Shown: positions 16,760-25,168 of the stretch, one piece after another | Numbering within the stretch: position 1 is the stretch's first letter | How the letters are laid out: each line of letters starts with the position of its first letter | Source of the DNA: Paenibacillus aquistagni | GTDB taxonomy: Bacteria > Bacillota > Bacilli > Paenibacillales > Paenibacillaceae | Length of the DNA: 64,000 nt | Direction: 5' to 3' | NCBI RefSeq assembly: GCF_900177815.1 | Contig: NZ_FXAZ01000002.1 | Coordinates: forward strand, 186,001 to 250,000 | Translations under genes and position numbers: made by a program | The notes under the pieces: generated by a model | What the model saw: only the letters and a program-made list of their open reading frames with translations | Database searches by the model: none | Told to the model about the DNA's origin: nothing

Positions 16760-17869
16760 CTAAACGGACTGCCAAAAAGATCCGTCATACAGACCCTGCT
16801 CAACTTTAACCGGAATCGTTGCAAACGGCAATGATTCTCCCACCCGCACACAGTACCACGGATTCGTTAATGGCGACCCGAAGCATACATCCATGGTTTG
16901 GTCTGTCAGATTGAACAAGATTGAACGCAAGGTTCCAAATGACTGCGCGTAATTGTGGACCGTCAAGCCTTGCGGATACTCTGCTTGGACTAATCGCAGC
17001 AAGTCTTCTTTATTGAATTGCTGCTCATTACGTAATCGCTTCTCCATAAGATCGTGTCTAACAACTGAATGGTTCATTCTGTGGATGCCTAGCTGCTTCA
17101 TTTCTTCAAACAAAGGATGGTTCGTTGCCGTAATATATCCATCTCCTGCCTCAAGCTCCGCATGCCGAATTCCAAGCTGCCCGTCGACCAAGCTTATAAG
17201 CGCAGCTTCACCACTTGCATCTCCAACGATGACATTCATATTGGAGGCAATCGGCATGTCTTGTATGGCTGCGACTGCCTCTGCTGTATTACGGCATCGT
17301 TCGAGCACCGTTCGCACAACTGCCCAAAATTGCAATCCTCGCACTTTAGCTGGGCGCAACCCGGGCGCGTCTCCCACAGGAAGACCACATGCAGAGAACG
17401 TCACACATAATCCGTGCTCGTTCATGCCTTCTGTTCTCCCTAGCATCGCTACAGAAAAGCCAGTATGGCTGTAGCTTCCTTCGATGTTCGTTGAACAAAG
17501 CCGCATGTCGTCCATTTCGACACTCATATCGTAGTTGCGCATCATGTACATCTTACCGTCCATCATTTTCCTTGGCGCAATGGCAAAATGACTGCATCCA
17601 GGAATCAAATCCGTCTCTGCATAATAACGAATTCGTCCGGGGGATACCCCAATCTCTTCTGCCAGCCCGTGAACTTCTTCATTTATACCGGGGCAGTATT
17701 CATCCAGCATCTTTATTGTTTCCCGCAGCCGCTCAGCAAGCAAGGTCTCTGGCAGCACCATAAAGTCCAGTAAAGCTTCATGTTCCTTGATCGTACGCCC
17801 TTGCAATCTCCCGACTTGTTCACTCGTCCCTGTCAACTGTGCGAAGTAACCCCGAATCTCATTCATCAT
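16760..17869 (-). CDS. C45-type (acyl-CoA:6-APA acyltransferase-like) Ntn hydrolase
   Basis: A 369-aa protein. The candidate nucleophile is the cysteine in DLIPGCSHFAI, followed by MYMMRNYDMS and the NEHGLCVTFSACG stretch seen in C45 peptidases and acyl-homoserine-lactone/penicillin-type amide hydrolases. Family members self-process before the Cys and then cleave linear amides. The length upstream of the Cys is about 95 residues, longer than in choloylglycine hydrolases and fitting C45. GGAGCTGAATACGAT precedes the ATG. The substrate is unknown. Confidence 0.75.
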   Translation of the reverse strand: MMNEIRGYFAQLTGTSEQVGRLQGRTIKEHEALLDFMVLPETLLAERLRETIKMLDEYCPGINEEVHGLAEEIGVSPGRIRYYAETDLIPGCSHFAIAPRKMMDGKMYMMRNYDMSVEMDDMRLCSTNIEGSYSHTGFSVAMLGRTEGMNEHGLCVTFSACGLPVGDAPGLRPAKVRGLQFWAVVRTVLERCRNTAEAVAAIQDMPIASNMNVIVGDASGEAALISLVDGQLGIRHAELEAGDGYITATNHPLFEEMKQLGIHRMNHSVVRHDLMEKRLRNEQQFNKEDLLRLVQAEYPQGLTVHNYAQSFGTLRSILFNLTDQTMDVCFGSPLTNPWYCVRVGESLPFATIPVKVEQGLYDGSFWQSV

Positions 17870-18048
17870 ATCGTATTCAGCTCCCTATACCGTGATCTGA
17901 TAAGATTGTAACGTAGATAAATGAGTAATGTTGTACCGTTTTTGCGGTTTATGTTTCTATGAAGGCACGATCGAAAAGTTAATCAAGAAAGCGCTGTCTG
18001 CACTCCATGGATAGAACCATGATGAGAGGTTACGGGAAGCGCACTTCA

Positions 18049-18255
18049 TTAAGGTGTTGTCGATTTTGTTTGTTCTAATTCTAAGACAACCATTTGCTTA
18101 TCCACGCTTTGCGTTATTCCCGAAATCCTTAATGCTTGATAATTGCTTAAGGCGATTAATACAATGAGAAGGAGAAGTAGCGGAATCAAAAAGAGGATAA
18201 GTATCTTTTTCTTTACTTTTACATTTTCTACTTTACCTTTAGTCAATACTTGCAT
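18049..18255 (-). CDS. Small membrane protein of unknown function
   Basis: A 68-aa frame with a basic N-terminus, one strong hydrophobic helix (KILILFLIPLLLLLIVLIAL) and a short polar tail. It resembles a signal-anchored fragment, perhaps the start of a truncated sensor (the tail SNYQALRISGITQSVDKQM looks like the beginning of an extracytoplasmic chemoreceptor domain). AGGAGG lies about 6 nt before the ATG. It could be an intact peptide or a remnant. Confidence 0.45.
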   Translation of the reverse strand: MQVLTKGKVENVKVKKKILILFLIPLLLLLIVLIALSNYQALRISGITQSVDKQMVVLELEQTKSTTP

Positions 18256-18316
18256 CTATCGTCCTCCTTTTACCGTTGCCCACATGCTGGGTTTATGGCG
18301 CAAATGCAAATTAGTC

Positions 18317-18817
18317 CTAAAAGATTATAGGGTCTTTGAGCTCCGACCATTGTATGATAGGAGTTGCAGCTTCATCAATGGTCATCGTTCCTATCATAAT
18401 CTCAGATTGATCTTGATGCTGTTGATAGTGCTCTAGCATGCCTTTTATGTTCCTTGACATGTGCAGCTCCTCAAGATCATTTAGATGTTTCCAGTACAGC
18501 TCACCTTCATCGGAATTAACATACTGTGTGCTATTGGTTTGTCCAAAATAAACGAATTGCTGTCTGATTTCATCCTGCTTCATTCGAATTAAGATATATC
18601 TTAGTCTAAGGTCCGTGATATCAGCTGCCGTTATTCCGGATTCTTCATAAATTTCTCTGTAGCATCCCTTCATCGGCCAGTTCCATTCATGAGCTTCAAT
18701 ATGCCCGCCCAATCCACTCCAAAAGGGCTGGTCCGTTAACCTGCTGGTTTCTTTCTTCATAAGTAATACATTGTCATCATGAAAAAGTAAAGCAGTTGAC
18801 ATTAGCCGCAATTCCAT
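18317..18817 (-). CDS. NUDIX hydrolase
   Basis: The Nudix box is recognisable: GGHIEAHEW, then CYREIYEESGI (GX5EX7REUXEEXGU with a slightly changed spacer). The N-terminal strand is STALLFHDDNVLLMKKE. Members cleave nucleoside diphosphate-linked substrates with Mg2+. The ATG at 18817 has CAAGGAGGATCAA in front and is preferred over the longer frame, giving 166 aa. The substrate is not known. Confidence 0.85.
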   Translation of the reverse strand: MELRLMSTALLFHDDNVLLMKKETSRLTDQPFWSGLGGHIEAHEWNWPMKGCYREIYEESGITAADITDLRLRYILIRMKQDEIRQQFVYFGQTNSTQYVNSDEGELYWKHLNDLEELHMSRNIKGMLEHYQQHQDQSEIMIGTMTIDEAATPIIQWSELKDPIIF

Positions 18818-18929
18818 TTGATCCTCCTTGCTCATGTCGTTTTGTCGGAGTCTACATCAAAAAACAATCACATCACCACTAGGTAAAATCCAACAACTCG
18901 CCAACCATCTTATTAAAGTGTTAGATTTT

Positions 18930-19238
18930 TCAATCATTTAAAACTCGTTTTTTATCATCCATTATTCTTTTCACAATGAAATAAATGATATTCTGCATTA
19001 TTCCAATAAGGATTAGCAGCATAGGGTGACAAAATTGACTGAACACCTCGGAGTCAGTATATATTTCAAAGTAGAAAGCGTTCATTTCTACCTTATGAAT
19101 AATAGAACTCTTATATTGAATCAGTGTAAGATCACTCGCAATTTGATTAACAAAGCTGTAGGTCGCATTAAAAAGAACAAGGAACATGATGACATTCAGA
19201 GTGATCATAAATGAAGGTAATGCACTATTATTTTTCAT
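18930..19238 (-). CDS. Two-helix membrane protein, unknown
   Basis: Just over 100 aa, with a hydrophobic helix near the start (FMITLNVIMFLVLFNATYSF) and another near the end (PMLLILIGIMQNIIYFIV), separated by about 45 polar residues. The start at 19238 follows GGAGGAGTTAGTT. No family recognised. It begins 29 bp after the P-loop kinase stop, so it is probably the second gene of that transcript. Confidence 0.6.
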   Translation of the reverse strand: MKNNSALPSFMITLNVIMFLVLFNATYSFVNQIASDLTLIQYKSSIIHKVEMNAFYFEIYTDSEVFSQFCHPMLLILIGIMQNIIYFIVKRIMDDKKRVLND

Positions 19239-19266
19239 AACTAACTCCTCCATATATTAGAAATTG

Positions 19267-20100
19267 TTATGTCTGCACACCACTGTGCTGATTAGCATAA
19301 AAATGATCTGAGCTGCTATCGAGAATTCCCTTAATATCATCCAACATCTTATGCCAGTCTCTATCCGTATTGTTCAAAATATACGAACGAAAAGGCAGGC
19401 AATGAACCGCTCGAAGTTCTAGACTTTTGCGTGCTATGTAGTATTCTATGGTGTCAGGACTTGACCATTTGGGCTTGGAACGAATCATCGCCGTGTGCTG
19501 CAACGATTCTTCGACACTATCTTGCGATAGGTAGAATAGGATCGGGTGTAGTGGGTTAAGGATAACAGCGAGCTCTATTATGTATTCGATGATCTCATCA
19601 TCGGTGATTTGAGGGTACAATCTATGGATGTCATGAATTTGGTGCTGAAATAAGACACTCTCAAAAATAGTTACCGTGTTCTTATTACTCAGTTTGCATA
19701 CATACTGTTCAAATCGTTTGTAGAACACCTTCTTATACATGTGAAAGGGAACAACAGCTTTATTGGCATAACAAAATTCTTTGGAAGATAAATAATCTAT
19801 TAATTCATCATTGCGTGGTATTGGTTTAGGCACTTTATAGGGTGTTAAGACGTAGTCATCTTCTATAACAGCATGTAGTCGTATCCACTCTGCTTGTTCA
19901 GGGAATTTTGTTCGTACGTCATCATATTCAAATCTCGTAAGATATGCATAAAAAGGCAAATCTATCGGATGATCGCTCCCTTCAATATAAACTTTTGTGG
20001 TTAGGCCCATCTCTCTCAGATGGGAATGTACCAATTGGGATGTGGTTGTTTTTCCTGATCCCGGAATCCCCTCAAATAGGATTAATTTTGTCATTGGCAT
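19267..20100 (-). CDS. P-loop nucleotide/deoxynucleoside kinase-like protein
   Basis: Walker A is FEGIPGSGKTTTSQLVH at the N-terminus, followed by features of the thymidylate-kinase-like fold: an ESVLFQHQIHDIHRLYP lid-like stretch and a polar C-terminal half. About 277 aa, longer than thymidylate kinase (about 210), so it is a separate subgroup seen as a hypothetical protein. It probably phosphorylates a small molecule. The start is one of several near codons (20109 GTG, 20100 ATG, 20094 ATG); 20100 has the best spacing from GAGGGGTG. Confidence 0.75.
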   Translation of the reverse strand: MPMTKLILFEGIPGSGKTTTSQLVHSHLREMGLTTKVYIEGSDHPIDLPFYAYLTRFEYDDVRTKFPEQAEWIRLHAVIEDDYVLTPYKVPKPIPRNDELIDYLSSKEFCYANKAVVPFHMYKKVFYKRFEQYVCKLSNKNTVTIFESVLFQHQIHDIHRLYPQITDDEIIEYIIELAVILNPLHPILFYLSQDSVEESLQHTAMIRSKPKWSSPDTIEYYIARKSLELRAVHCLPFRSYILNNTDRDWHKMLDDIKGILDSSSDHFYANQHSGVQT

Positions 20101-20117
20101 TCTCTTCACCCCTCGAA

Positions 20118-20350
20118 TTACACTCTCCCGAAATCAATGGGGCAAGGTGTCTCCTCTAGAAAAACAACATTGCCAGAATGTAGATCAGCATGAATCAGAC
20201 CGTAGTTGTGATTATTTTTTGGTAGACGATCAACCTCATGTTCATTTTTAGTTATTGCTGAAGTGCTGTTAATACGACTTTCCGCGCACGAGCAAGCAAG
20301 CTTTTCTTTCCTTCTTCTGTGTCATATTCAAAGAATGGTTTCAATGTAGG
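20118..20350 (-). pseudogene. Fragment of an aminoglycoside-phosphotransferase-family gene
   Basis: The minus strand encodes the catalytic loop of APH/choline-kinase-like enzymes (YGLIHADLHSGNVVF) and the metal-binding IDFGR before a stop at 20118. Upstream, in a shifted frame, comes KKSLLARARKVVLTALQQ and a stop, which is the preceding segment of the same fold. The N-terminal kinase lobe and the C-terminal third are missing. It is therefore a frameshifted remnant, not a functional resistance gene. Confidence 0.75.
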
Positions 20351-20379
20351 TGTCTCCTTCTAGGTATATAACCTGCAGG

Positions 20380-20898
20380 CTAATAACTTCTACTTCTCAG
20401 ATCTTTATCAGCAAATGCGATTTGTATGGATTCTATAATCCTTTGATCCGTAAAAGTGAAAGTAATATAAAATTCTCCCTTAACAAATCTATCTTGAGCG
20501 TTATCCATTGGCTTAAAGCCGTTGGATAAAATCTTCTTCATTGCGATATTCTTCTCATCTCCCACTTTGATTAAAAATATTGAATAATTGGTATTCGTAA
20601 ACTCCAATGAACCCACTTTCTGATATAGATCGTTATCCCTGTCGTCTGAAAATTCCACCTTAATCTTCTTATCTATATACTCTCTTCTATGGCCTCCAAA
20701 CCCATTAATAATCTCTCCTTGACCCCAATACTGTGTAACTGCTCCTTCCGGCATTCCAAGCTTGATCTCTCCGACATCTAGGTTTTTATTTATGTCATTT
20801 AAAGTTGTACTTTTACTTTGTAACTGGAAACATACCAGAATCAAAACGAATATAATTAGAGGAGTCCCCACTAGAATCAGGGATTTTTTTAATTTCAT
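20380..20898 (-). CDS. Signal-anchored protein of unknown function
   Basis: A 172-aa protein with an N-terminal hydrophobic anchor (KSLILVGTPLIIFVLILVCF) and an exposed mixed alpha/beta domain that includes LGMPEGAVTQYWGQGEI, a motif reminiscent of small outer-surface or BamE-like domains. No firm family. The gene is AT-rich and stands among broken genes. Confidence 0.55.
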   Translation of the reverse strand: MKLKKSLILVGTPLIIFVLILVCFQLQSKSTTLNDINKNLDVGEIKLGMPEGAVTQYWGQGEIINGFGGHRREYIDKKIKVEFSDDRDNDLYQKVGSLEFTNTNYSIFLIKVGDEKNIAMKKILSNGFKPMDNAQDRFVKGEFYITFTFTDQRIIESIQIAFADKDLRSRSY

Positions 20899-20988
20899 TA
20901 TTTACGGTTACCTCTTTCGATACTTTTCGATATGAACGATTTCTATTCGCCTTCAACTTTTGTCCTTTATCTATTCATTACTGCTTCA

Positions 20989-21150
20989 TTAACGGCTATC
21001 CATCAGCAGCATATACATTTTTTCTTGATCCCATGTCATGAATGTATACTTTTCACCATTTTTCAATGTGATCTTTAATTTATAATGATATAACTAGCCT
21101 GTCCTTCATATATCACTTTTTCTCTGTGTTCTATGTTTGTCATCAGTAGA
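20989..21150 (-). pseudogene. Short protein remnant, family unknown
   Basis: The minus strand holds about 28 codons in a frame ending at 20989 (KITLKNGEKYTFMTWDQEKM and a few more), with a related upstream piece in another frame (EKVIYEGQASYIII). The amino-acid texture is that of a real protein C-terminus, but no start remains. The gap from 20899 to here holds nothing else. Confidence 0.4.
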
Positions 21151-21240
21151 ATCAATCCTTTCGTGTTTAATAATGAGCTCTCATATTTATAAAGGACACG
21201 TTAGTATCATTGATAATACGATTAAACTCTATCTGTTTTT

Positions 21241-21400
21241 TTAATCCAGACCGCTCGCTTTTATAGCTCTCCTATTAAACGCAGCAACCACTAAGCGGAA
21301 TTTAGATGTGCCGAATTCGTTCTTGAGAAATTCTAAACTCTGCTTAAGAAATATCGGCCCAAGCTTCCTGCCAGTCAAGATCGGCTTCAACCCCAGTTGG
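21241..21400 (-). pseudogene. C-terminal remnant of a GNAT acetyltransferase
   Basis: A frame ending at 21241 encodes LKQSLEFLKNEFGTSKFRLV followed by VAAFNRRAIKASGLD, the helix-strand-helix end of a GNAT domain (normally ...NRRAI..YEKAGF). The tail after KASGLD is lost, and the N-terminal half with the acetyl-CoA loop is absent or out of frame. Confidence 0.55.
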
Positions 21401-21415
21401 TTGACACTCGAAGTG

Positions 21416-21904
21416 TCACTGAATACTTCTAATTCCCTTCGACGTTATAAAATTCTTTACATTTTGATCTTCATATCGCCGTTTTCCTTTTACTATGGTT
21501 ATAAAGACCCCCAGATCCTTATTAAATATAGAATCAACATCTTCTTTTTGTTTGGTTATCTTTATTGTATATTCATTTTCATTATCCGTTTTAAACTCCC
21601 ACATTGCTCCTGTAGTATTCCCTATATCTACTCCTGGAGATAATCTATTTGTTGTGTACTGATTATTGACTTCAGTTGTCACCCCCAAGTAGTAAGCGGT
21701 ATTCATTTGTTTGAAAAGCAATACTGCTTCATGATCATTTAAATCGATCTCAATAATGGATCCTTTATGTATAGCTTCTTCTTCTTCAATAAAATTGCTT
21801 ATTGCTTCTTCTTTTGTCTCGAAAAGCTGCACATCATTTTTGTTCATACATCCAGTGCTAATAACACAGATTAGAAGGACCATTAGCATTAATTTTCTTT
21901 TCAT
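21416..21904 (-). CDS. Lipoprotein of unknown function
   Basis: The signal peptide ends in a lipobox (LLICVISTGC), so the mature protein would be lipid-anchored on the outer face of the membrane. About 150 mature residues contain an acidic helix (KEEAISNFIEEEEAIHKG) and a beta-rich domain. No family recognised. The start at 21904 (MKRKL) is favoured by spacing from GGAGTGCATGTA. Confidence 0.65.
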   Translation of the reverse strand: MKRKLMLMVLLICVISTGCMNKNDVQLFETKEEAISNFIEEEEAIHKGSIIEIDLNDHEAVLLFKQMNTAYYLGVTTEVNNQYTTNRLSPGVDIGNTTGAMWEFKTDNENEYTIKITKQKEDVDSIFNKDLGVFITIVKGKRRYEDQNVKNFITSKGIRSIQ

Positions 21905-21954
21905 TACATGCACTCCTTTGAATTATAGCTTGAGATTGCAATTCTTATTTCCAT

Positions 21955-22257
21955 CTAATTATTTAGAATGGTTGGTATTACTATTAGTCCTACAGCAATA
22001 ATTATTGAAATTCGTGTTGTATGTTTATTTAATTTTCTATTATCTTTGGATTTATACCATCCCTTAAACTGAAAATAATTGCGATATAATATAAAAAATA
22101 GCATGATATTACCTAGAGCCATAAACCAATTATAACGAGGTTCTCCATAAAGCAATGAATAAAGATATCGTTCACCTCCACCTAACACGAGCATTATCAA
22201 CACAAGTAAAATAAGTATTCTCAATAATTCATAGAAAGCTGAGACCACTTTAGACAT
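21955..22257 (-). CDS. Small integral membrane protein, unknown
   Basis: A 100-aa protein with three to four hydrophobic stretches (LRILILLVLIMLVLGGG, FMALGNIMLFFILY, ISIIIAVGLIVIPTIL) and a conserved-looking YGEPRYNWF loop. It resembles a DUF-type membrane protein, not assigned. It is AT-rich and followed by the lipoprotein gene. Confidence 0.55.
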   Translation of the reverse strand: MSKVVSAFYELLRILILLVLIMLVLGGGERYLYSLLYGEPRYNWFMALGNIMLFFILYRNYFQFKGWYKSKDNRKLNKHTTRISIIIAVGLIVIPTILNN

Positions 22258-22274
22258 CAGATCATTTCATCCCT

Positions 22275-22711
22275 TCAATATCCTGCTATCCTGTTAGCTG
22301 TCCTGCTCTCATTGTAATTACGTTTTTCTATTGCATTTCTATGGGCTTTAATCTTTGATTGAAAATTATCCCTAATATAATTTGTCGAAAATCCGAGAAA
22401 TACTGAAAAACATGATCTGAATACGGTTTTTCAATGTCCTTAGTATGATGGGGCAATATGTAGCAGCCTTCTATGATTATATTTTGATCGTTCTCGATAT
22501 TCGTCATTATAATTCCTTTTAGGATTGGCCATAACTTCTCACCAATTACTTCGTTGCTATCAAGTGGTGTAAACCCAATATTATTTACTCCTCTGTACAA
22601 ACCCATCTTCAAGTGATCCACTAAGAGATACGGGATCTTATACTTTTCAAGTAGTTGCTGCGACATATACGTCTTGCCTGTGCAGCTATTTCCGCTTATT
22701 AAAATAATCAT
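22275..22711 (-). pseudogene. Frameshifted P-loop kinase (adenylate-kinase-like) gene
   Basis: The N-terminal part has Walker A LISGNSCTGKTYMSQQLL and continues to KPYSDHVF. The listed frame then runs off to a short nonsense tail ending at 22328. A different frame continues sensibly (VFLGFSTNYIRDNFQSKIKA, then HRNAIEKRNYNES) to a stop at 22275. A small indel near 22405 therefore breaks the gene. Uninterrupted it would be about 145-aa or somewhat longer, a size seen in 2-phosphoglycerate-kinase-like or AAA proteins. It lies just beyond array element S1. Confidence 0.65.
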
Positions 22712-22842
22712 TTCGATCTACTTTCCCTGACTTAGCGATGGTCGCTGATAACGTAATTGCGTTTACGACGCCGAGAGTGTTAATGAAGTTTTCATAGTGC
22801 TTCATCTCTGTTTCCTTTAGTCTTGTTCATCATTGCGGATAT

Positions 22843-23009
22843 TTCTTATTATGCATTTGTATGCCGAACCCTTACTAGCTTAAGCGCGCAGACGCGGACC
22901 CAACAGACTTAACCAGTGCAGGATTGGTCCAACTGTTACCGTTTCACAGAAATCCATCTACTGAGCCGAGGAGCGGATGCTCCCCGATGCATGAATATGG
23001 TATTACTTG
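22843..23009 (-). repeat. Array element S1 (attC-like), about 167 bp
   Basis: Begins on the minus strand 10 bp past the CPT-like gene stop and ends before the next gene. It shares with S2-S6 the right-end block CCCCGATGCATGAATATGGT (others: CGATGCGTGAACACGGTGTT), the GCTTAAG(C)GCG block and GACTTAA..GCAGG. A hairpin GGAGC-GGAT-GCTCC lies at 22970-22983. Ends are the most degenerate of the six (TATTAC / TTATTATG instead of GTTA / TAAC). Confidence 0.75.
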
Positions 23010-23018
23010 ATACGCCTT

Positions 23019-23630
23019 CTATAAAATACTAACATTTCTTTTACTTAATTTCTTAAATACCAAATATTCCTGATCGGACTTGATAAAGCTTAAAATCTTT
23101 TCGGCACATTCTATTGGATTCAGCTCTTCCGTATTTACTTCAAGGTCATATTCATTAAAGCAATATACTTTGTCGAACTGGGAACTTGCTAGTCCAATCT
23201 GTCGATCTCCTCTTATTTGCTCTCTTCTTATAAGTTCTTCTTTCGAGCATATTACACCTATAAACAATGTAGGCTGATCACTAAAGGCATCAAGACACTC
23301 ATTAAACCTCTTATCATTGTCGATTACCGTATCTGCGATTACATTCAAACCCATTTCGGAGAACAATTTGATTGTCGAATAGTACATGGAGAGAATGGGA
23401 TCAAAAATGATTTGTGCGATAACATGATCCTCTACTTCTCTAGTAGGTTTAAAATTCGGAAATTTCTTATCAATAAATTCATTGTAATTTATAAAAAAAT
23501 CATCTATTGATAAATGATGAAAAAGAATCTCTTTCTGATTTACCAGTTCAATAGAAATACTGGTCTTTCCTGAACTTGAAGTTCCGTTCAACAACACAAT
23601 CATTCCTTGCTTCACACGAATCACCCTCAC
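23019..23630 (-). CDS. Chloramphenicol-phosphotransferase-like P-loop protein
   Basis: A 203-aa protein. Walker A is IVLLNGTSSSGKTSISIEL, followed by the family features HLSIDDFF, FIGVICSKEELIRREQIRGD and YDLEVNTEELNPIECAEKI, which match the CPT family (PF07931). The founding enzyme phosphorylates chloramphenicol; most relatives have unknown substrates, so resistance is not claimed. The start may be GTG at about 23615 or an ATG inside, since several lie close (protein ...KQGMIVLLNG). The stop is 10 bp from S1, and the upstream methyltransferase remnant overlaps its start. Confidence 0.8.
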   Translation of the reverse strand: MRVIRVKQGMIVLLNGTSSSGKTSISIELVNQKEILFHHLSIDDFFINYNEFIDKKFPNFKPTREVEDHVIAQIIFDPILSMYYSTIKLFSEMGLNVIADTVIDNDKRFNECLDAFSDQPTLFIGVICSKEELIRREQIRGDRQIGLASSQFDKVYCFNEYDLEVNTEELNPIECAEKILSFIKSDQEYLVFKKLSKRNVSIL

Positions 23631-23639
23631 CTATAAGTT

Positions 23640-23895
23640 TGGAGTATCTTTCAGATAATGTTCCTGATTTCACTTCTACCGGATACCAAGCTTCATCGAA
23701 ATAACTCTTATTAATAACAAACCTACCATTATCCTCAGTCACACATCTATGTATAGGGTGAGACCAACTGAAGATAAATACACCGTCTTTTTTAAGGTAA
23801 GCAGTGATCCGGTAAAAGCTACCCTCAAGATCAGTTGTCCAACCGATGTCATAAATCGAATAAACATGGACTTTTTTTTCCCAGTCATGGGCCAC
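23640..23895 (-). pseudogene. Middle fragment of a SAM methyltransferase
   Basis: The reading frame encodes YDIGWTTDLEGSFYRITAYL, then DGVFIFSWSHPIHRCV and KSYFDEAWYPVE, which is the region around motifs IV-VI of class I methyltransferases. The SAM-binding N-terminus is absent, and the C-terminus runs into the CPT-like gene instead of finishing the fold. It is a truncated remnant, perhaps cut when the neighbouring gene was inserted. Confidence 0.65.
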
Positions 23896-23958
23896 CGCTT
23901 TTTTAATGGATCAGTCTAAACCTTAATTTTCAAAAGCTGATGATATCTTGTTGGCATA

Positions 23959-24237
23959 TCAACTCAATCTTATTAGCCATTCATCAATCTGTTCTATTGA
24001 TACATCTATGTTCGATATTTTACATTCAAATATTTCCATCACAATATCAATCGTTGTTTCCTCCGTGCTATGGAAAAGTCCCTCATGATCTGATCTCCAG
24101 TTTGTCCAGAAGCTGTGACACCACTCGGCAAGGTCATCGAAGGTATGATTGTGATTATTTTTTTTTAGTATGTTTAAAAAACTTATCAGATTCTCTTTTG
24201 TGAAACGATAATATATAAATGCCTGATCCTCTCTCAC
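23959..24237 (-). CDS. Array gene of unknown function
   Basis: The best start is GTG at 24237 behind AAAGAGAGGTAGTTCC (92 aa, starting MREDQAFIYY); the frame is open to 24297 inside element S2. The protein is acidic and helical (FTKENLISFLNILKKNN, then DDLAEWCHSFWTNWRSD, and IDEWLIRLS). No family recognised. It starts 45 bp after the end of S2, as a cassette gene would. Confidence 0.6.
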   Translation of the reverse strand: MREDQAFIYYRFTKENLISFLNILKKNNHNHTFDDLAEWCHSFWTNWRSDHEGLFHSTEETTIDIVMEIFECKISNIDVSIEQIDEWLIRLS

Positions 24238-24281
24238 GGAACTACCTCTCTTTATGTAATATAAATGATCTTTATTTCTGT

Positions 24282-24450
24282 CATATAACATTCCCATCTT
24301 TACGACATCACATCGACGTAAGGCTCCGATAGGAATCCGCTGCGCTTGCGCAGTTAGTCGGTGCGGATGTGTCTGGCTGCTACTACCCTGGAATTGTTAT
24401 ACCGAACCGAAGGAACTTGTTTCCCGATGCGTGAACACGGTGTTATATGA
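24282..24450 (-). repeat. Array element S2 (attC-like), 169 bp
   Basis: Perfect 9-bp inverted ends TCATATAAC (24282-24290 region) and GTTATATGA (24442-24450). Shares with S6 long blocks (AGTCGGTGCGGATG, GTCTGGCTGCT, CCCGATGCGTGAACACGGTG). Hairpin GGAA-CTTGT-TTCC at 24412-24424 and TGCGC-TT-GCGCA at 24341-24352. It lies 33 bp past the stop of the gene at 24481 and runs into the start region of the next gene. Confidence 0.85.
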
Positions 24451-24480
24451 TGATGGCGACTTTTTCGAAATGCTTGAAAG

Positions 24481-24993
24481 TTAATCTTGTGAATTGTACT
24501 CATCAAGATCTCTAGCTTCTTTAAAATATTCCCTGAAATCATTAACTACTGATTGATCTTTACTTATCAAAAGAGTTAACGTTGAATCCCAGCATACAAT
24601 TTCAATTTCTGATTTTGGATGTTGAACAGTAACTCCTGGTTTCCAAAAGGCTGTATTGCCATCAGCAAAGGGAACGACATCCAAATTATTAATATCAATC
24701 TGTTCTGATTTACTAAAGCCTGATAACACTCCCCAAATGAATTGAATATTATAATCATTAATTAATTCTGTTAATTGGGTTCCTGATATCCAATACCTAT
24801 TATCACGATCCCAGTATCCCTCATTAATCTTGTAATGTTCAAAATAATCGAGAAAATTATCAGGAACCCAATTTGTATTTAATTCTGTAATTAACCAATT
24901 ATAATCACACTGCTTATTTTGTATGGCTTCGAATATAGGGCCAAGGAACGTATAATATTCTATTTCATCTGAATCGACTAAAATTGAATTCAT
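24481..24993 (-). CDS. Array gene of unknown function (AT-rich)
   Basis: A 170-aa acidic protein starting MNSILVDSDEIEYYTF. The Shine-Dalgarno AAAGGAG comes directly after the GTTATATG end of element S3, so the element supplies the translation signal. Mixed alpha/beta texture with ISGTQLTELINDYNIQFIWG and PKSEIEIVCWDSTLTLLIS. It may be an immunity-like protein, but no family was recognised. Clearly AT-richer than the chromosomal genes on either side of the array. Confidence 0.65.
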   Translation of the reverse strand: MNSILVDSDEIEYYTFLGPIFEAIQNKQCDYNWLITELNTNWVPDNFLDYFEHYKINEGYWDRDNRYWISGTQLTELINDYNIQFIWGVLSGFSKSEQIDINNLDVVPFADGNTAFWKPGVTVQHPKSEIEIVCWDSTLTLLISKDQSVVNDFREYFKEARDLDEYNSQD

Positions 24994-25008
24994 ACTTTTC
25001 ACTCCTTT

Positions 25009-25168
25009 CATATAACGCCTTGTATTAACAAACCATCATTGGTTTAAGTGCGAATGCGCGAGTCCAACGCACATACTCAGTGCAGGGTTGTCTGCTGAAT
25101 ACGCTATCTGTAGATCCTTCTTGCAGACCAAAGGCGTAAGCTCCACAGCGAACATAGCGGTGTTATAT
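25009..25168 (-). repeat. Array element S3 (attC-like), 160 bp
   Basis: Ends CATATAAC (25009-25016) and GTTATAT (25162-25168) are inverted. Contains GCAGGGTTGTCTGCTGAAT and TTGCAGACCAA, whose cores (GTCTGC / GCAGAC) pair, and an imperfect hairpin near 25133-25144. The MazG-like fragment on the right runs directly into its right end; the gene at 24993 begins 16 bp beyond its left end. Confidence 0.85.

Noticed and set aside
22746-22790. A short seventh array element (TGATAACG ... GTGTTAATGA)
   Set aside because: The bases also fit a short protein-like frame (KHYENFINTLGVVNAITLSA), the length is 45 bp against about 165 for the others, and none of the inner blocks is present.
23019-23630. Annotating the CPT-like protein as a chloramphenicol resistance gene
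   Set aside because: Only family-level similarity is visible; most relatives have unknown substrates.
23548-23895. Methyltransferase as a complete 115-aa gene
   Set aside because: Its last 30 residues overlap the CPT-like gene and are not methyltransferase-like; the SAM-binding part is absent.
24282-24450. tRNA-like gene within an array element (cloverleaf-like arms)
   Set aside because: No acceptor stem of 7 bp, no T-loop consensus GTTCRA at the right place and no CCA context; the branching is shared by all S elements.
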